A DNA stretch of 64,000 bases from Sphaerisporangium fuscum (GCF_018531465.1 NZ_JAHDTF010000020.1:159797-223796); one strand, 5' to 3'; shown: positions 54,129 to 63,768, counted from the stretch's first letter. Translations and numbers: made by a program. Notes: generated by a model from the letters alone, not told the origin.

Positions 54129-54159
54129 AAGGTCCGCCTCCCCACGGGAGGCGGACCTT
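54129..54159. terminator. bidirectional terminator between converging genes
   Basis: AAGGTCCGCCTCCC (54129-54142) pairs with 54146-54159 around a CAC loop, 14 bp without mismatch. It serves the VOC gene and the membrane-protein gene facing it. Confidence 0.85.
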
Positions 54160-54174
54160 CGAGGTACGCCGGGA

Positions 54175-54630
54175 TCACCGAGTGGTCTGGCCCCCTCCGT
54201 TACGGGAGATGGCCGTGAGGCCCGCCGCGATCAGGTAGACCGCCGCGCCGCCCAGCGCCGCGTCCCGGGCGGCGCCGAACACGCCTTCGCCGTCGAAGAC
54301 CAGCTGGATCGGGTACATCATGACGGCCGCGCCGAGGCCCGGGTAGAGCGCGAACCGCCATGGGTGGCGCAGCGACCAGAGCCGGGCCTGCCGGGTGACG
54401 CGGTCGCCGGTGTCCGGCTTCCTGACGGCGCCGATGGCGGCCACGAGGCTGAAGAGGCTGACACCGAGGCAGAGCGCCCAGGCGAAGTCGGCAGGCCCGG
54501 GGAGGATCACTCCCATGACGTAGCTGATCGCCGCGCTCGCCGCGCCGGTGATCGCCGCGGCCTTCCAAGGCGCGCCACGGAGGGCGGCGCCGGCGAGCGA
54601 CATCTCGTCGCGTCGAGTCAGTTCGTTCAT
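54175..54630 (-). CDS. small polytopic membrane protein, unknown function
   Basis: 151 residues from ATG 54630 with four hydrophobic helices (AAAITGAASAAISYVMGVIL, FAWALCLGVSLFSLVAAIGA, ALYPGLGAAVMMYPIQLVF, ALGGAAVYLIAAGLTAI). The loops are Arg-rich on the cytoplasmic side. No family recognised. The frame is open to 54666 but that adds a charged stretch without a ribosome site. Confidence 0.75.
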   Translation of the reverse strand: MNELTRRDEMSLAGAALRGAPWKAAAITGAASAAISYVMGVILPGPADFAWALCLGVSLFSLVAAIGAVRKPDTGDRVTRQARLWSLRHPWRFALYPGLGAAVMMYPIQLVFDGEGVFGAARDAALGGAAVYLIAAGLTAISRNGGGQTTR

Positions 54631-54755
54631 GCTCACAGATTGCCCCGCGCCACCCCTTCGGCACATCGGGGACCAACCCTGATCCCTCCCTGACCCCGCC
54701 CCTCGCCGCCGAGCGGAGCGAGGCGATCAAGCACGGCTCTGGATACGCTTCAGGC

Positions 54756-55205
54756 ATGTCTTTGATCTTTCGTCCCGCCCGGCGGGAGGACGTTCCCCTG
54801 ATCGTGGCCATGCTCGCCGACGATCCGATCGCCGCCGCCCGTGAGGGGGACCCCTCCGACGAGGTCTACCTGACCGCCTTCGAGGCGATCGACGCCGACG
54901 CGCGGCAGGAACTCGTCGTCGCCGAGGCGGACGGGGAGGTGGTCGGCACGATGCAGATCACCTACATCCCCGGCCTGTCCCGTAAGGGCGGGGAGCGGGC
55001 CCTGATCGAGGCCGTACGCGTCGCCGCCGGCGCGCGCGGCCAGGGCCTCGGCCGCGCGATGATGCGGTGGGCGGTCGACCGGGCCCGCGACCGCGGCTGC
55101 CGCATGGTGCAGCTGACCAGCGACAAGGCCCGGGCCGACGCCCACCGCTTCTACGCCTCACTCGGCTTCGTCGACTCCCACGTGGGCTTCAAACTCAGCC
55201 TCTGA
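54756..55205 (+). CDS. GNAT-family N-acetyltransferase
   Basis: 149 residues with a complete GNAT fold: start FRPARREDVPLIVAML, the acetyl-CoA loop VRVAAGARGQGLGRAMMRWAVDRARDRGC, and the ending AHRFYASLGFVDSHVGFKL. The acceptor is unknown. Unlike the fragment at 44802, it is intact and belongs to a different subfamily. It converges with the molybdopterin enzyme gene, seven bases apart. Confidence 0.93.
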   Translation: MSLIFRPARREDVPLIVAMLADDPIAAAREGDPSDEVYLTAFEAIDADARQELVVAEADGEVVGTMQITYIPGLSRKGGERALIEAVRVAAGARGQGLGRAMMRWAVDRARDRGCRMVQLTSDKARADAHRFYASLGFVDSHVGFKLSL

Positions 55206-55212
55206 GCGTGCG

Positions 55213-57228
55213 TCACGGGGCGGGAGCGATCTCCACGAAGTTGTCGTGATAGACGGCGCCCCTGCCCATGTCGGCGTCGCGCTCGTCGACCAGGACGTTG
55301 GCGTTGACCCCGCCGGGGCTGAGCTTCGGCCAGTTCCCCTTCGTCGTGGCCACCACGCCCGCTCCCACCCGGTCGGTGACCCGCAGTTCCATGGTCATCT
55401 CGCCGTTGTCGTTGAAGACGCGCACCCGCTGCCCGTCGGCCAGGCCCCGGTCGGCGGCGTCCTTCTCGCTGATCATGATCGCCGGCGTGCCGGCGCGGCG
55501 TACCAGCTCGGGGTTGTTGCCGAACGTGGTGTTGAGGAACGTGTGCGCCGCCGGCGTGACCAGCGTCAGCTTGTACGGGCCCTCGGCGCGCGCCGTGAAG
55601 GGCTCGACGTAGGCCTGCCCGGCGGGCGGGAACTCCAGCTTGCCCGAGGCCGTCGGGAACCCCTCGGTGAACGGGACGAACGGGTCCGGGTAGTTCATGC
55701 GCACCCATCCCTCGCGCCGCAGCCGCTCCACGGTGATCCCTTCGAGAGCCGGGTGGCCGGACGACAGCAACTGCTCGGCGATCTCCAGGTCGGAGTCGTA
55801 GAGGGACGGTTCGGTCAGGCCGAGGCGCCGGGCCACCCGGCGGAAGGTCTCCGTCGTGGACAGGCACTCCCCGGGCGGGGGGACCGCGGGCTCGTTCCAC
55901 ACCAGGTACATGTGGCCGTATCCGGCGTGCAGGTCGAAGTGCTCGATCTGCATGGTCGCGGGCAGCACGATGTCGGCGTAGTCGACCGTGTCGGTGGGGA
56001 ACTGCTCCATCACCACCGTGAACAGGTCGTCCCTGAGCAGGCCCCGGCGGATGCGGTTCTGGTCGGAGGTGCTGCCCATCGGGTTCGCGCCGTAGACCCA
56101 CAGGCACTTGACGGGGTTCACGGTGTCCTCCAGGCCCTCCGCCAGGCGCGTCATCGTGAGCGAGCGCACGGGCTTGGCGAGCAGGTCGGGCCGGGTGTCC
56201 GCCGTGATGGGGACATAAGCGCTGGTGGAGTAGGCCACGCCGCCGCCCGGGTACCTCCAGTCGCCGGTCACGCCCGGGATGCAGGCGATCGTCCGCATGG
56301 CCGTTCCGCCGCCGCGGTGACGCTGGATGCCCATCGTGGCCCGGATCCCGGTCGGGCGGGTGTGCGCGAGCCGCACACCGAGGGCGCGGATGTCCTTCTC
56401 CGGGATCCCGGTGATCTCGGCCGCCACACTCGGGGGATACCTGCGGATCTCCCGCTGGAAGTCCTCCCAGCCCGTGGTGTGGTTCTCCAGATAGTCGCGG
56501 TCCTCGGCGCCCTCGTCCAGCACCACGTGCATGAGGGCGAGGGCGAGCGCCGCGTCGGTCCCCGGGCGGATCGCGAGGTACTCGTCGGCCTGGTCGGCGG
56601 TCCGCGTCCTGATCGGGTCGATCGCGACGACGTGCGCACCGTCCGCCCGCGCGTCCTGGATGAACTTCCACAGGTGGTGGCCGCTGGTCAGCGTGTTCGT
56701 GCCCCACAACAGGATCAGCTTCGACTGCGCGAACGTCTCGGGATCCATGCCGCCGGGAGTGCCGTTGGTGTGCTGGAGCCCCAGGTTGCCGGCGCGGGAG
56801 CAGATGTTCAGGTCGTGGCGGGACGCCCCGAGCGCGTTCCACAGCCGCCGCCCGGCCTCACCGGTCTCGCCCTGGATGTACCCCAGGGTGCCGGTGCCCT
56901 GGTACGGCCAGATCGCCTCGCCGCCGTACTCGTCGATGATGGAGGTGAGGCGCTCGGCGATCTCGTCGAGCGCCTCGTCCCAGCTGATGCGCTCGAACCG
57001 GCCGGAGCCCTTCGGGCCGACGCGGCGCATGGGGTGGAGGATGCGGTCGGCGGCCTTGGCGTGCTCCAGGTAGCGGTTGACCTTCACGCACAGCGCGCCA
57101 CGGGTGTAGGGGTTCTCACGATTGCCACGCAGGCGTACGGCCTCGCCGTCCTTCACCGTGACAACCCACGAGCAGGTGTCCGGGCAGTCGAGCGGGCAGG
57201 CGCCCAGAACGTTGAGCTCACGCGTCAT
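55213..57228 (-). CDS. molybdopterin oxidoreductase, formate-dehydrogenase-like
   Basis: 671 residues. The N-terminal cluster motif CPLDCPDTC with a fourth Cys in GALCVK binds one [4Fe-4S]. The bis-MGD domains show GRFERISWDEALDEIAERL, NICSRAGN (molybdenum-ligand loop) and the C-terminal cap GQRVRVFNDNGEM. There is no Tat signal, so it is cytoplasmic. Neither a ferredoxin/NADH subunit nor fdhD is next to it. The substrate is unknown; relatives are annotated as formate dehydrogenase or assimilatory reductases without proof. Confidence 0.9.
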   Translation of the reverse strand: MTRELNVLGACPLDCPDTCSWVVTVKDGEAVRLRGNRENPYTRGALCVKVNRYLEHAKAADRILHPMRRVGPKGSGRFERISWDEALDEIAERLTSIIDEYGGEAIWPYQGTGTLGYIQGETGEAGRRLWNALGASRHDLNICSRAGNLGLQHTNGTPGGMDPETFAQSKLILLWGTNTLTSGHHLWKFIQDARADGAHVVAIDPIRTRTADQADEYLAIRPGTDAALALALMHVVLDEGAEDRDYLENHTTGWEDFQREIRRYPPSVAAEITGIPEKDIRALGVRLAHTRPTGIRATMGIQRHRGGGTAMRTIACIPGVTGDWRYPGGGVAYSTSAYVPITADTRPDLLAKPVRSLTMTRLAEGLEDTVNPVKCLWVYGANPMGSTSDQNRIRRGLLRDDLFTVVMEQFPTDTVDYADIVLPATMQIEHFDLHAGYGHMYLVWNEPAVPPPGECLSTTETFRRVARRLGLTEPSLYDSDLEIAEQLLSSGHPALEGITVERLRREGWVRMNYPDPFVPFTEGFPTASGKLEFPPAGQAYVEPFTARAEGPYKLTLVTPAAHTFLNTTFGNNPELVRRAGTPAIMISEKDAADRGLADGQRVRVFNDNGEMTMELRVTDRVGAGVVATTKGNWPKLSPGGVNANVLVDERDADMGRGAVYHDNFVEIAPAP

Positions 57229-57589
57229 GGGTCAACGGTACCTGTGCCGTTCTTGGCCGGGATATTGCACCTATGGCCATGTTTGCCCTGGTCGAGGGGA
57301 GAACGATCCCTGCCGGTCGCGCGAAGGCCATGCGACCGCCTCCCGGCGGCCACGCAGGCATTCCCGCCGTCGGTGCCGAGCGCCCGACAGGACCGCGGCC
57401 ACCGATCACGGTCGGGGTACGGCCGATCGCCGTGCGCCGGACGCGCCGTAGAGTGGCAGCGAACGGCGATGGTGCGCCACCTCGCCGGCGGCCGGAGACG
57501 GGCCGCCGGATCCGGTGGGGTCCGCGCCGTTTCCTGCCGAGGGAGGCTAGAAAAGATCGTATGACCAGAGACGAGCGTAGACACCGGCG
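57229..57589. other. gene-free divergent promoter region
   Basis: 361 bases between two divergent genes. Frames here are Arg/Pro-rich shadows. No clear operator, RNA gene or repeat was seen. Confidence 0.5.
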
Positions 57590-60121
57590 GTGACCGATAT
57601 CAGGGAGCGCGACGAGGCGGCGAAGGGCGCGGGGACGGACATCTCCGTAGCCGGTCCTCCCGTGGCCGCGCACAGCCCCGATCCGGGCTCCGCTCCTCCT
57701 CCCCCTCCCGCCGCCCCGGAGACCTCCGAGCATCAGGCCCCGGACACCTCCGCATCGGGCGACCAGGTGGTCCTCGTCCAGGAGCCGCTGCTTCCGCAGC
57801 GCATCCGGCGGCCCTCGGACGCCCTGCGCTTCCTCGCCGGCCTGCTCACCCTGGCCGCCGTCGTCCTGCTGGCGCTGGTCGCCAAGCAGACCCTCAACGG
57901 CCTGGAGGCCGACGTCAGCGACGGCACGAGCCGCGCCCCCGCCCTGCTCATCGGCGTCGCGAGCTTCCTCGCGGGCACCGCCGTGCTGGCGGTGCCCGCC
58001 GCCTTCGCCGTCGAGAGGGTGTTCCACCGCGACGGGTTACGGGTCGCCGAAGGCCTGATCGCCGCGATCATCGGCATGCTCGTCTCCTTCGTGCTCGGCG
58101 AATGGCTGGTGGCCGCCGGCCCGACCGACCTGCGCGTGCTCCTCACCGGGCAACGCGACGTCGAGCCGCTCAACACCCTGCTCACCTCGGTCGTCGCCTA
58201 CGTGACGGCCGTGCGCATCTCCCGCCGCCCCACCTGGCGGGCCCTGATGTGGATGGCGATCGCCCTCGACGTGTTCGCCCTGTTCACCGGCGCGGAGGCG
58301 ACCGCCCTCGGCGTGTTCGTCACCTACCTCGTCGGCCTCGCCGTCGGGTACGCCACCCTGTACGCCGTCGGCAGCCCCAACACCCGGCCGCCCGGCAGCA
58401 CCGTCGTCTCCGCCTTCCGCAAGCTCGGGTTCACCCCGCACAGCGCCCGCCGGGTGGCCGACGACGCCCAGGGCAGCCGCCGCTACGCCGTCTCGACCAC
58501 CGACGGCCGCCGCTACGACCTCACCGTCCTCGACCGCGACCGGCAGGTCGCCGGGGTCCTCTACCGCCTCTGGCGGCGCATCCGGCTCAACTCCGAGACC
58601 CGCCGCCGCGCCATCCGCTCCCTGCGGGCCGAGCTGGAGCGCGAGGCCCTCATGGCGTACGCCGCGCAGGCCGCCGGGGTGAACACCCCCCGCCTGGTCG
58701 GCACCAGCGAGATCGGCACCGACGCCGCGCTGCTGGCGTACGAGCACCTCGAGACCCGCGCCCTGGAGGACCTCCTCGACGACGAGCTCGACGACGAGCT
58801 GATCATCAGGATCTGGCGGCAGGTGGAGCTGCTGCAGGCCCAGCGCCTCGCCCACCGCCGCCTCACCGGCGACAGCATCCACGTCGGCCCTGGCGGCCAG
58901 GTGGTGCTGATGGACGCCCGCAGCGGTGAGATCGCGGCCGGCGACCTTCTGCTCCGCCTCGACATCGCCCAGCTGCTCACCTACCTGGCGCTGCGCATCG
59001 GGCCGCAGCGGTCCGTCATGTGCGCCGCCAAGGTGATCCCAAAGCAGGCCCTCGCGGGCGCGCTGCCGCTCCTGCAGCGCATCGCGCTCACCAGGGGCAC
59101 CCGTGCCGAGGTCAGCAAGGACAAAGAGATCCTCCCCGCGCTCCGCGAGCACATCGTGGCCCTCACCCCGCAGGTCGAGGTCGAAGAGGTACGGCTGGAG
59201 CGGTTCCGGCCGCGCACCCTCGTCACGATCATCGCGAGCGCCCTGGCCGCCTACTTCCTGCTCTCCCAGCTCAGCAGGGTCAACCTGGTCGAGGTCGTCA
59301 CCTCGGCGAAGTGGGGCTGGGGCGGCGTCGCCCTCGTCGCGGCCATCGTCAGCTACGTCGCCGCGGCGCTGATGCTGCGGGGCTTCGTCCCCGAGAGGCT
59401 GCCCCTGTGGCCGACGGTCCTGGCGCAGTTCGCGGGCTCGTTCGTCAAGCTCGTGGCCCCCGCCGCCGTCAGCGGTGTCGCGATCAACTCCCGCTACCTG
59501 CAGAAACGCGGGATCTCGCCTGGCCTCGCCGTGGCCAGCGTCGGCGCCTCGCAGCTCGTCGGGCTCGGCTGCCACATCGTGCTGCTGCTGTTCTTCGGGT
59601 ACGTCACCGGCACCAAGGCGGCCCCCACGGTGAGCCCGTCGCGCGGCCTGGTCATCGCCCTGTTGTCGGGCGCCGTGCTCGTGCTCATCGTGCTCGCCGT
59701 GCCCCAGCTGCGCCGCTGGGTCGCCGGACGGATCCGGCCGCTGTTCTCCGGGGTGATGCCGCGTCTGCTCGACGTCCTGCAGTCGCCGCGCAAGATCTTC
59801 GAAGGCGTCAGTGGCACACTGCTGCTGACGCTCGCCTTCGTGGTCTGCCTGGACGCCTGCGTGCGGGCCTTCGGCGGGTCGCTCCCCTTCACGGCCGTGG
59901 CCGTCGTCTTCCTCGCCGGGAACGCGATCGGCTCCGCCGCGCCGACGCCGGGCGGCCTGGGCGCCGTCGAGGCCTCCCTCTCGCTCGGCCTGACGCTCTC
60001 CGGGCTCCCCGGCACGGTCGCCACCTCGGCCGTCCTGCTCTACCGGCTGCTGACGTTCTGGCTTCCCGTCCTGCCCGGGTGGGCGTCCTTCGCCTGGCTC
60101 CAGCGACACAACGCCCTGTAG
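57590..60121 (+). CDS. large membrane protein: kinase-like domain fused to YbhN/LPG-synthase transmembrane region
   Basis: 843 residues. A Pro-rich cytoplasmic arm is followed by about six helices (about 80-275), then a soluble domain (about 280-540) with aminoglycoside-kinase-like features: a Lys/Arg-rich start, TPRLVGTSEIG, LLAYEHLE, HRRLTGDSIHV and VVLMDARSGE, which resemble HxD/DxG-type loops but are altered. A second membrane unit of about eight helices (about 548-835) has AGSFVKLVAPAAVSGVAINSRYLQ and GSAAPTPGGLGAVE, the signatures of YbhN/AglD flippase-like proteins. Probable lipid or polymer export; role unproven. Confidence 0.85.
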   Translation: MTDIRERDEAAKGAGTDISVAGPPVAAHSPDPGSAPPPPPAAPETSEHQAPDTSASGDQVVLVQEPLLPQRIRRPSDALRFLAGLLTLAAVVLLALVAKQTLNGLEADVSDGTSRAPALLIGVASFLAGTAVLAVPAAFAVERVFHRDGLRVAEGLIAAIIGMLVSFVLGEWLVAAGPTDLRVLLTGQRDVEPLNTLLTSVVAYVTAVRISRRPTWRALMWMAIALDVFALFTGAEATALGVFVTYLVGLAVGYATLYAVGSPNTRPPGSTVVSAFRKLGFTPHSARRVADDAQGSRRYAVSTTDGRRYDLTVLDRDRQVAGVLYRLWRRIRLNSETRRRAIRSLRAELEREALMAYAAQAAGVNTPRLVGTSEIGTDAALLAYEHLETRALEDLLDDELDDELIIRIWRQVELLQAQRLAHRRLTGDSIHVGPGGQVVLMDARSGEIAAGDLLLRLDIAQLLTYLALRIGPQRSVMCAAKVIPKQALAGALPLLQRIALTRGTRAEVSKDKEILPALREHIVALTPQVEVEEVRLERFRPRTLVTIIASALAAYFLLSQLSRVNLVEVVTSAKWGWGGVALVAAIVSYVAAALMLRGFVPERLPLWPTVLAQFAGSFVKLVAPAAVSGVAINSRYLQKRGISPGLAVASVGASQLVGLGCHIVLLLFFGYVTGTKAAPTVSPSRGLVIALLSGAVLVLIVLAVPQLRRWVAGRIRPLFSGVMPRLLDVLQSPRKIFEGVSGTLLLTLAFVVCLDACVRAFGGSLPFTAVAVVFLAGNAIGSAAPTPGGLGAVEASLSLGLTLSGLPGTVATSAVLLYRLLTFWLPVLPGWASFAWLQRHNAL

Positions 60122-60126
60122 GAGCC

Positions 60127-60157
60127 GGCACGGCGGCCCTCCCGGGCCCGCCGTGCC
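60127..60157. terminator. hairpin between converging genes
   Basis: GGCACGGCGG (60127-60136) pairs with CCGCCGTGCC (60148-60157), ten bp with an 11-base loop. There is no T-run, but the position between two gene ends supports terminator function. Confidence 0.7.
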
Positions 60158-60166
60158 GTCCTGACC

Positions 60167-61174
60167 TCAGACCAGCCGTTCTCCGGGCTGCGCGATCTCC
60201 TTGTCGATCGCGGTGAGCTCGTCGGAGGAGAACTCCAGGTTGTCCACCGCGGCGATGTTGTCCTCCAGCTGCCTGACGCTGCTCGCGCCGATCAGCACCG
60301 AGGTGACCCGCGCGTCGCGCAGCGCCCAGGCCAGGGCCATCTGGGCGAGCGACTGCCCGCGGCCGGCCGCGATCTCGTTCAGCGTGCGCACCCGCCGCAT
60401 CAGGTCGTCGGTGAGGTTGTCCGGCCGCAGGAACCTCTGCAGGGACGCCCTCGACCCTTCAGGGACGCCGTTCAGGTAACGGTCGGTCAGCACGCCCTGC
60501 GCCAGCGGCGAGAAGGGGATGCAGCCCACGCCCTCCTCGCCGAGGACGTCGAGCAGGCCGTCCTCGATCCACCGGTTGAACATCGAGTAGCTCGGCTGGT
60601 GGATGAGCAGCGGCGTGCCCATCTCCCGCAGGATCCTGGCCGCCTCCTTCGTCTGCTCCGGCGTGTAGTTGGAGATACCGGCGTACAGAGCGCGCCCGGA
60701 CCGTACGGCCGTGTCGAGCGCCCCCATCGTCTCCTCGAGCGGGGTGTCGGGATCGGGCCGGTGGCTGTAGAAGATGTCGACGTAGTCGAGCCCCATGCGC
60801 GACAGCGACTGGTCGAGGCTGGCCAGGAGGTACTTGCGGGAGCCCCACTCGCCGTACGGGCCGGGCCACATGTCGTACCCGGCCTTCGTGGAGATGATCA
60901 GCTCGTCGCGGTACGGCCGGAAGTCCTGGGCGAAGATGTAGCCGAAGTTCCGTTCGGCGGAGCCGTAGGGCGGGCCGTAGTTGTTGGCCAGGTCGAAGTG
61001 CGTGACGCCCAGGTCGAAGGCCCGGCGCAGCGTGGCCCGCTGCGTGTCGATCAGCTTGTCGTCACCGAAGTTGTGCCAGAGCCCGAGCGACACCGCGGGC
61101 AGCTTCAGACCGCTCCTGCCGGACCGGTTGTACGGCTGCCGCTGGTAGCGGTCGCCGGACGGGGAATACGTCAC
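60167..61174 (-). CDS. aldo/keto reductase (glyceraldehyde-3-phosphate reductase type, YghZ/MgrA-like)
   Basis: 335 residues from GTG 61174, overlapping the oligopeptidase stop by four bases. LPAVSLGLWHNFGDD, the segment THFDLANNYGPPYGSAERNFG with catalytic Asp and Tyr, KAGYDMWPGPYGEWGSRKYL, and the NADPH region SVLIGASSVRQLEDN match the YghZ subgroup. It reduces aldehydes with NADPH. The longer open frame is antisense overlap with the peptidase gene and not real. Confidence 0.94.
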   Translation of the reverse strand: MTYSPSGDRYQRQPYNRSGRSGLKLPAVSLGLWHNFGDDKLIDTQRATLRRAFDLGVTHFDLANNYGPPYGSAERNFGYIFAQDFRPYRDELIISTKAGYDMWPGPYGEWGSRKYLLASLDQSLSRMGLDYVDIFYSHRPDPDTPLEETMGALDTAVRSGRALYAGISNYTPEQTKEAARILREMGTPLLIHQPSYSMFNRWIEDGLLDVLGEEGVGCIPFSPLAQGVLTDRYLNGVPEGSRASLQRFLRPDNLTDDLMRRVRTLNEIAAGRGQSLAQMALAWALRDARVTSVLIGASSVRQLEDNIAAVDNLEFSSDELTAIDKEIAQPGERLV

Positions 61175-63249
61175 TTGCTCTCTCCTGTGCCGTCGGTCTT
61201 TCCGGCCCGCTCGAGGATCCACGAGAGGGTGAAGGCCTCTTCGCGCCAGGCATCGTATCGACCGCTCCTGCCGCCGTGACCTGCGCCCATCTCGGTCTTG
61301 AGCAGGAACGGCCCTCCTGTCGCGGTGGCGCGGAGCCTGGCGATCCACTTCGCCGGCTCGTGATACAGCACCCGGGTGTCGTTGAGGCTGGTGATCGCAA
61401 GGATCGGGGGATATGTCCGGTCGTCGATGTTCTCGTACGGCGTGTACGACTTCATGTACGCGTAGACGTCCGGGTTGTGCAGCGGATCGCCCCACTCGTC
61501 CCATTCGATGACCGTCAGCGGCAGCGTCGGATCGAGGATGGTGTTCAGCGCGTCCACGAAAGGCACCTCGGCCACCACGCCGGCGAACACCTCGGGTGCG
61601 AGGTTGGCGACCGCGCCCATCAGCAGACCGCCCGCCGAGCCTCCCCTGGCCACGATCTCGCTCGACCAGCCCGACTCCCTCATGTGCCTGGCCGCGTCGA
61701 CGAAGTCCGTGAAGGTGTTCTTCTTGCGGGTGAGCTTGCCCTCCTCGTACCACCGGCGGCCCATCTCGCCGCCGCCCCTGACGTGGGCGACCGCGAAGAC
61801 CATGCCGCGGTCGAGCAGGCTGAGCCGCGCCACCGAGAACGACGGGTCGATCGAGGTCTCGTAGCTGCCGTAGCCGTACAGCACCGTCGGGGCCGGCCGC
61901 TCGGCGCCCTTCCTGGCGATGATGGAGATCGGGACCTTCGTGCCGTCGGCGGCGGTCGCCCACTCGCGGAACTGCTCGTAGTCGTCCGGGTCGTACCCGC
62001 CGAGCACCGGGCGCCGCTTCAGCAGGATCAGCTCGTGGCCGACCAGGTCGTAGTCGTACACCGAGGGTGGTGTGACGAACGACGCGTACGCCACGCGGAG
62101 CCTGGTGGTGTGGAACTCGGGGTTGCCGGCGGGCTCGGCGGTGTACAGCGTCTCAGGGAAGGAGATCTCGTACGGCTCGCCCTCCGCCGGCAGCACGCGA
62201 ATGCCGGTCAGCCCGTCACGGCGGAAGTGCACGACCGTGTGGTCGGAGAACGCGTCGACGTCGAGCAGACGGGTGTCGTCGCGGTGCCGGATCAGCGGGG
62301 TCCACTTCGAGGGGTCGTCGATCGGGGCCTCGGCCAGCTCGAAGTTCTCCGCGCCTTCGTTGTGCAGGATCAGGAAGCGGTCGCCCGCGTGGTCGATGGA
62401 GTATTCGACGCCGGTGTGGCGGGGACGCACGACGGCGAACTCGCCCGTCGGGTACTCGGCGTCCAGGACGCGGACCTCACTGGTGATCTTGCTGCTCGCG
62501 CCGAGCACGAGGTAGCGCTCGCTGCGGGTGAGGCCGATGCCGACCCAGAACCGCTCGTCGGGCTCCTCGTAGACGAGCACGTCCTGCTCGGCGGGGGTGC
62601 CGATGATGTGCCGATGCACTCGGTACGGCCGCCAGGCCTCGTCGACCGTGGTGTAGAAGAACGCCGAACCGTCCGCCGACCAGGCGCCACCGTAGAAGAT
62701 GTCGGGGATCTGGTCGTCCAGGACCTCCCCGGTGGCGAGGCTTCTGAAGCGCAGGGTGAAGCGCTCGTTGCCGCTGAAGTCGGTGGAGTAGGCGAGGGTG
62801 CCGCCGTCGGGGCTCACCGCCGAGGTGCCCATGGCGAAGAACGGGCTGTCGCCGGCCAGCTCGTTGCCGTCGAGCAGGATCTGCTCGCCTTCGAGGGGCT
62901 CGCCGGGCTTCAGCACGGGAGGGGTGTCGCCCGTCGCGGCGAGACGGCACTGGATGCCGTACTGCTTCCCCTCCTCTGTGCGCGAGTAGTACCACCAGCC
63001 GCCCTTACGGGTGGGGACGGAGAGGTCGGTCTCCTGGGTACGGCCCTTGATCTCCTGAAAGAGCGTCTCCTGCAGGGGCTTCAGGTGCTCGGTACGGGCC
63101 TGCGTGAAGGCGTTCTCCGCTTCCAGGTACGCGACCGTGTCGGGGTCGTCTTTGTCGGCCAGCCACGCGTATTCGTCGATCACGGTGTCGCCGTGATGAG
63201 TGCGCTCGGCCGGAACCTTCTTCGCCACGGGAGGCGTGTCGCTGCTCAC
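61171..63249 (-). CDS. oligopeptidase B (prolyl oligopeptidase family S9A)
   Basis: 692 residues. An N-terminal beta-propeller (about 70-400) gates a C-terminal alpha/beta-hydrolase. Catalytic Ser is in RGGSAGGLLMG, Asp in SLNDTRVLYHEPAKW, and His in GAGHGGRSGRYD. The pattern EWDEWGDPLHNP and the acidic pairs suggest the trypsin-like specificity of oligopeptidase B (after Arg/Lys). It is cytoplasmic with no signal peptide. It is first of a two-gene operon with the aldo/keto reductase. Confidence 0.94.
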   Translation of the reverse strand: MSSDTPPVAKKVPAERTHHGDTVIDEYAWLADKDDPDTVAYLEAENAFTQARTEHLKPLQETLFQEIKGRTQETDLSVPTRKGGWWYYSRTEEGKQYGIQCRLAATGDTPPVLKPGEPLEGEQILLDGNELAGDSPFFAMGTSAVSPDGGTLAYSTDFSGNERFTLRFRSLATGEVLDDQIPDIFYGGAWSADGSAFFYTTVDEAWRPYRVHRHIIGTPAEQDVLVYEEPDERFWVGIGLTRSERYLVLGASSKITSEVRVLDAEYPTGEFAVVRPRHTGVEYSIDHAGDRFLILHNEGAENFELAEAPIDDPSKWTPLIRHRDDTRLLDVDAFSDHTVVHFRRDGLTGIRVLPAEGEPYEISFPETLYTAEPAGNPEFHTTRLRVAYASFVTPPSVYDYDLVGHELILLKRRPVLGGYDPDDYEQFREWATAADGTKVPISIIARKGAERPAPTVLYGYGSYETSIDPSFSVARLSLLDRGMVFAVAHVRGGGEMGRRWYEEGKLTRKKNTFTDFVDAARHMRESGWSSEIVARGGSAGGLLMGAVANLAPEVFAGVVAEVPFVDALNTILDPTLPLTVIEWDEWGDPLHNPDVYAYMKSYTPYENIDDRTYPPILAITSLNDTRVLYHEPAKWIARLRATATGGPFLLKTEMGAGHGGRSGRYDAWREEAFTLSWILERAGKTDGTGESK

Positions 63250-63531
63250 GTGGCGAGTCTATGGCGCGCCCTTGCTCTCCCAACTGGCGTGACGCACGGG
63301 CGCGGGCGCCCCGCCGGGTGGGAATGTCCGAGAGGTACCGCCTGTGTCGCCTCCGACTCCGAGATGTTCCCCGGAATGGATCGAGGGCTGTCGGGGAACT
63401 GCTAATCTTTTGTTGTCGGCACCGCCCGGCCAAACATCCCCGCACTGACCACCTTCGGGTGGCTGGCGCGCGGGTTTGTGCAGGTCAGGGTGTGTCGGCT
63501 CCCTCTATCTTGAAGATCTACCAAGCGTCGT

Positions 63532-63672
63532 TTGCGTCGCTCGGTGGGGTTGGGTAAGTTAGAGGGGTTGCCCTGGAGACGGGGCGGTCCGAATGCTAGT
63601 GGGTTCGGGTGGCTGGAAGTCAAGTGCCGGTAACGGCGCGATTTGCTCCCGGTCAAGCGGATCCGCTAAAGT
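63532..63672 (+). promoter_or_regulatory. tandem rrn promoters
   Basis: Two similar promoters: TTGCGT (63532-63537), 17 bases, TAAGTT (63555-63560) followed by AGAGG; and TTGCTC (63643-63648), 18 bases, TAAAGT (63667-63672) followed by AGAGG. The shared TAA-T-AGAGG end and spacing of about 112 bases resemble the multiple promoters of actinomycete rrn operons. They lie in the 638-base gene-free region before the 16S gene. Confidence 0.65.
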
Positions 63673-63749
63673 AGAGGACATAAGTGAACGAGATGGAAGC
63701 CCCGGAGCTTGGGCCTGCTGGTCTGGGTGATGGTGTACGCGTCCGTTTC

Positions 63750-63768
63750 TTGAGAACTCAACAGTGTG
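63750..63768 (+). promoter_or_regulatory. rrn leader antitermination (boxA-type) element
   Basis: TTGAGAACTCAACAGTGTG lies 120 bases before the 16S 5' end. TTGAGAACTCAA is itself a short palindrome and matches the conserved leader element of actinobacterial rrn operons that recruits Nus factors. Confidence 0.6.

Noticed and set aside
57273..57593. 106-codon plus-strand frame before the kinase-YbhN gene
   Set aside because: Arg/Pro low complexity, no ribosome site, and it overlaps the next gene's start; judged a shadow in a promoter region.
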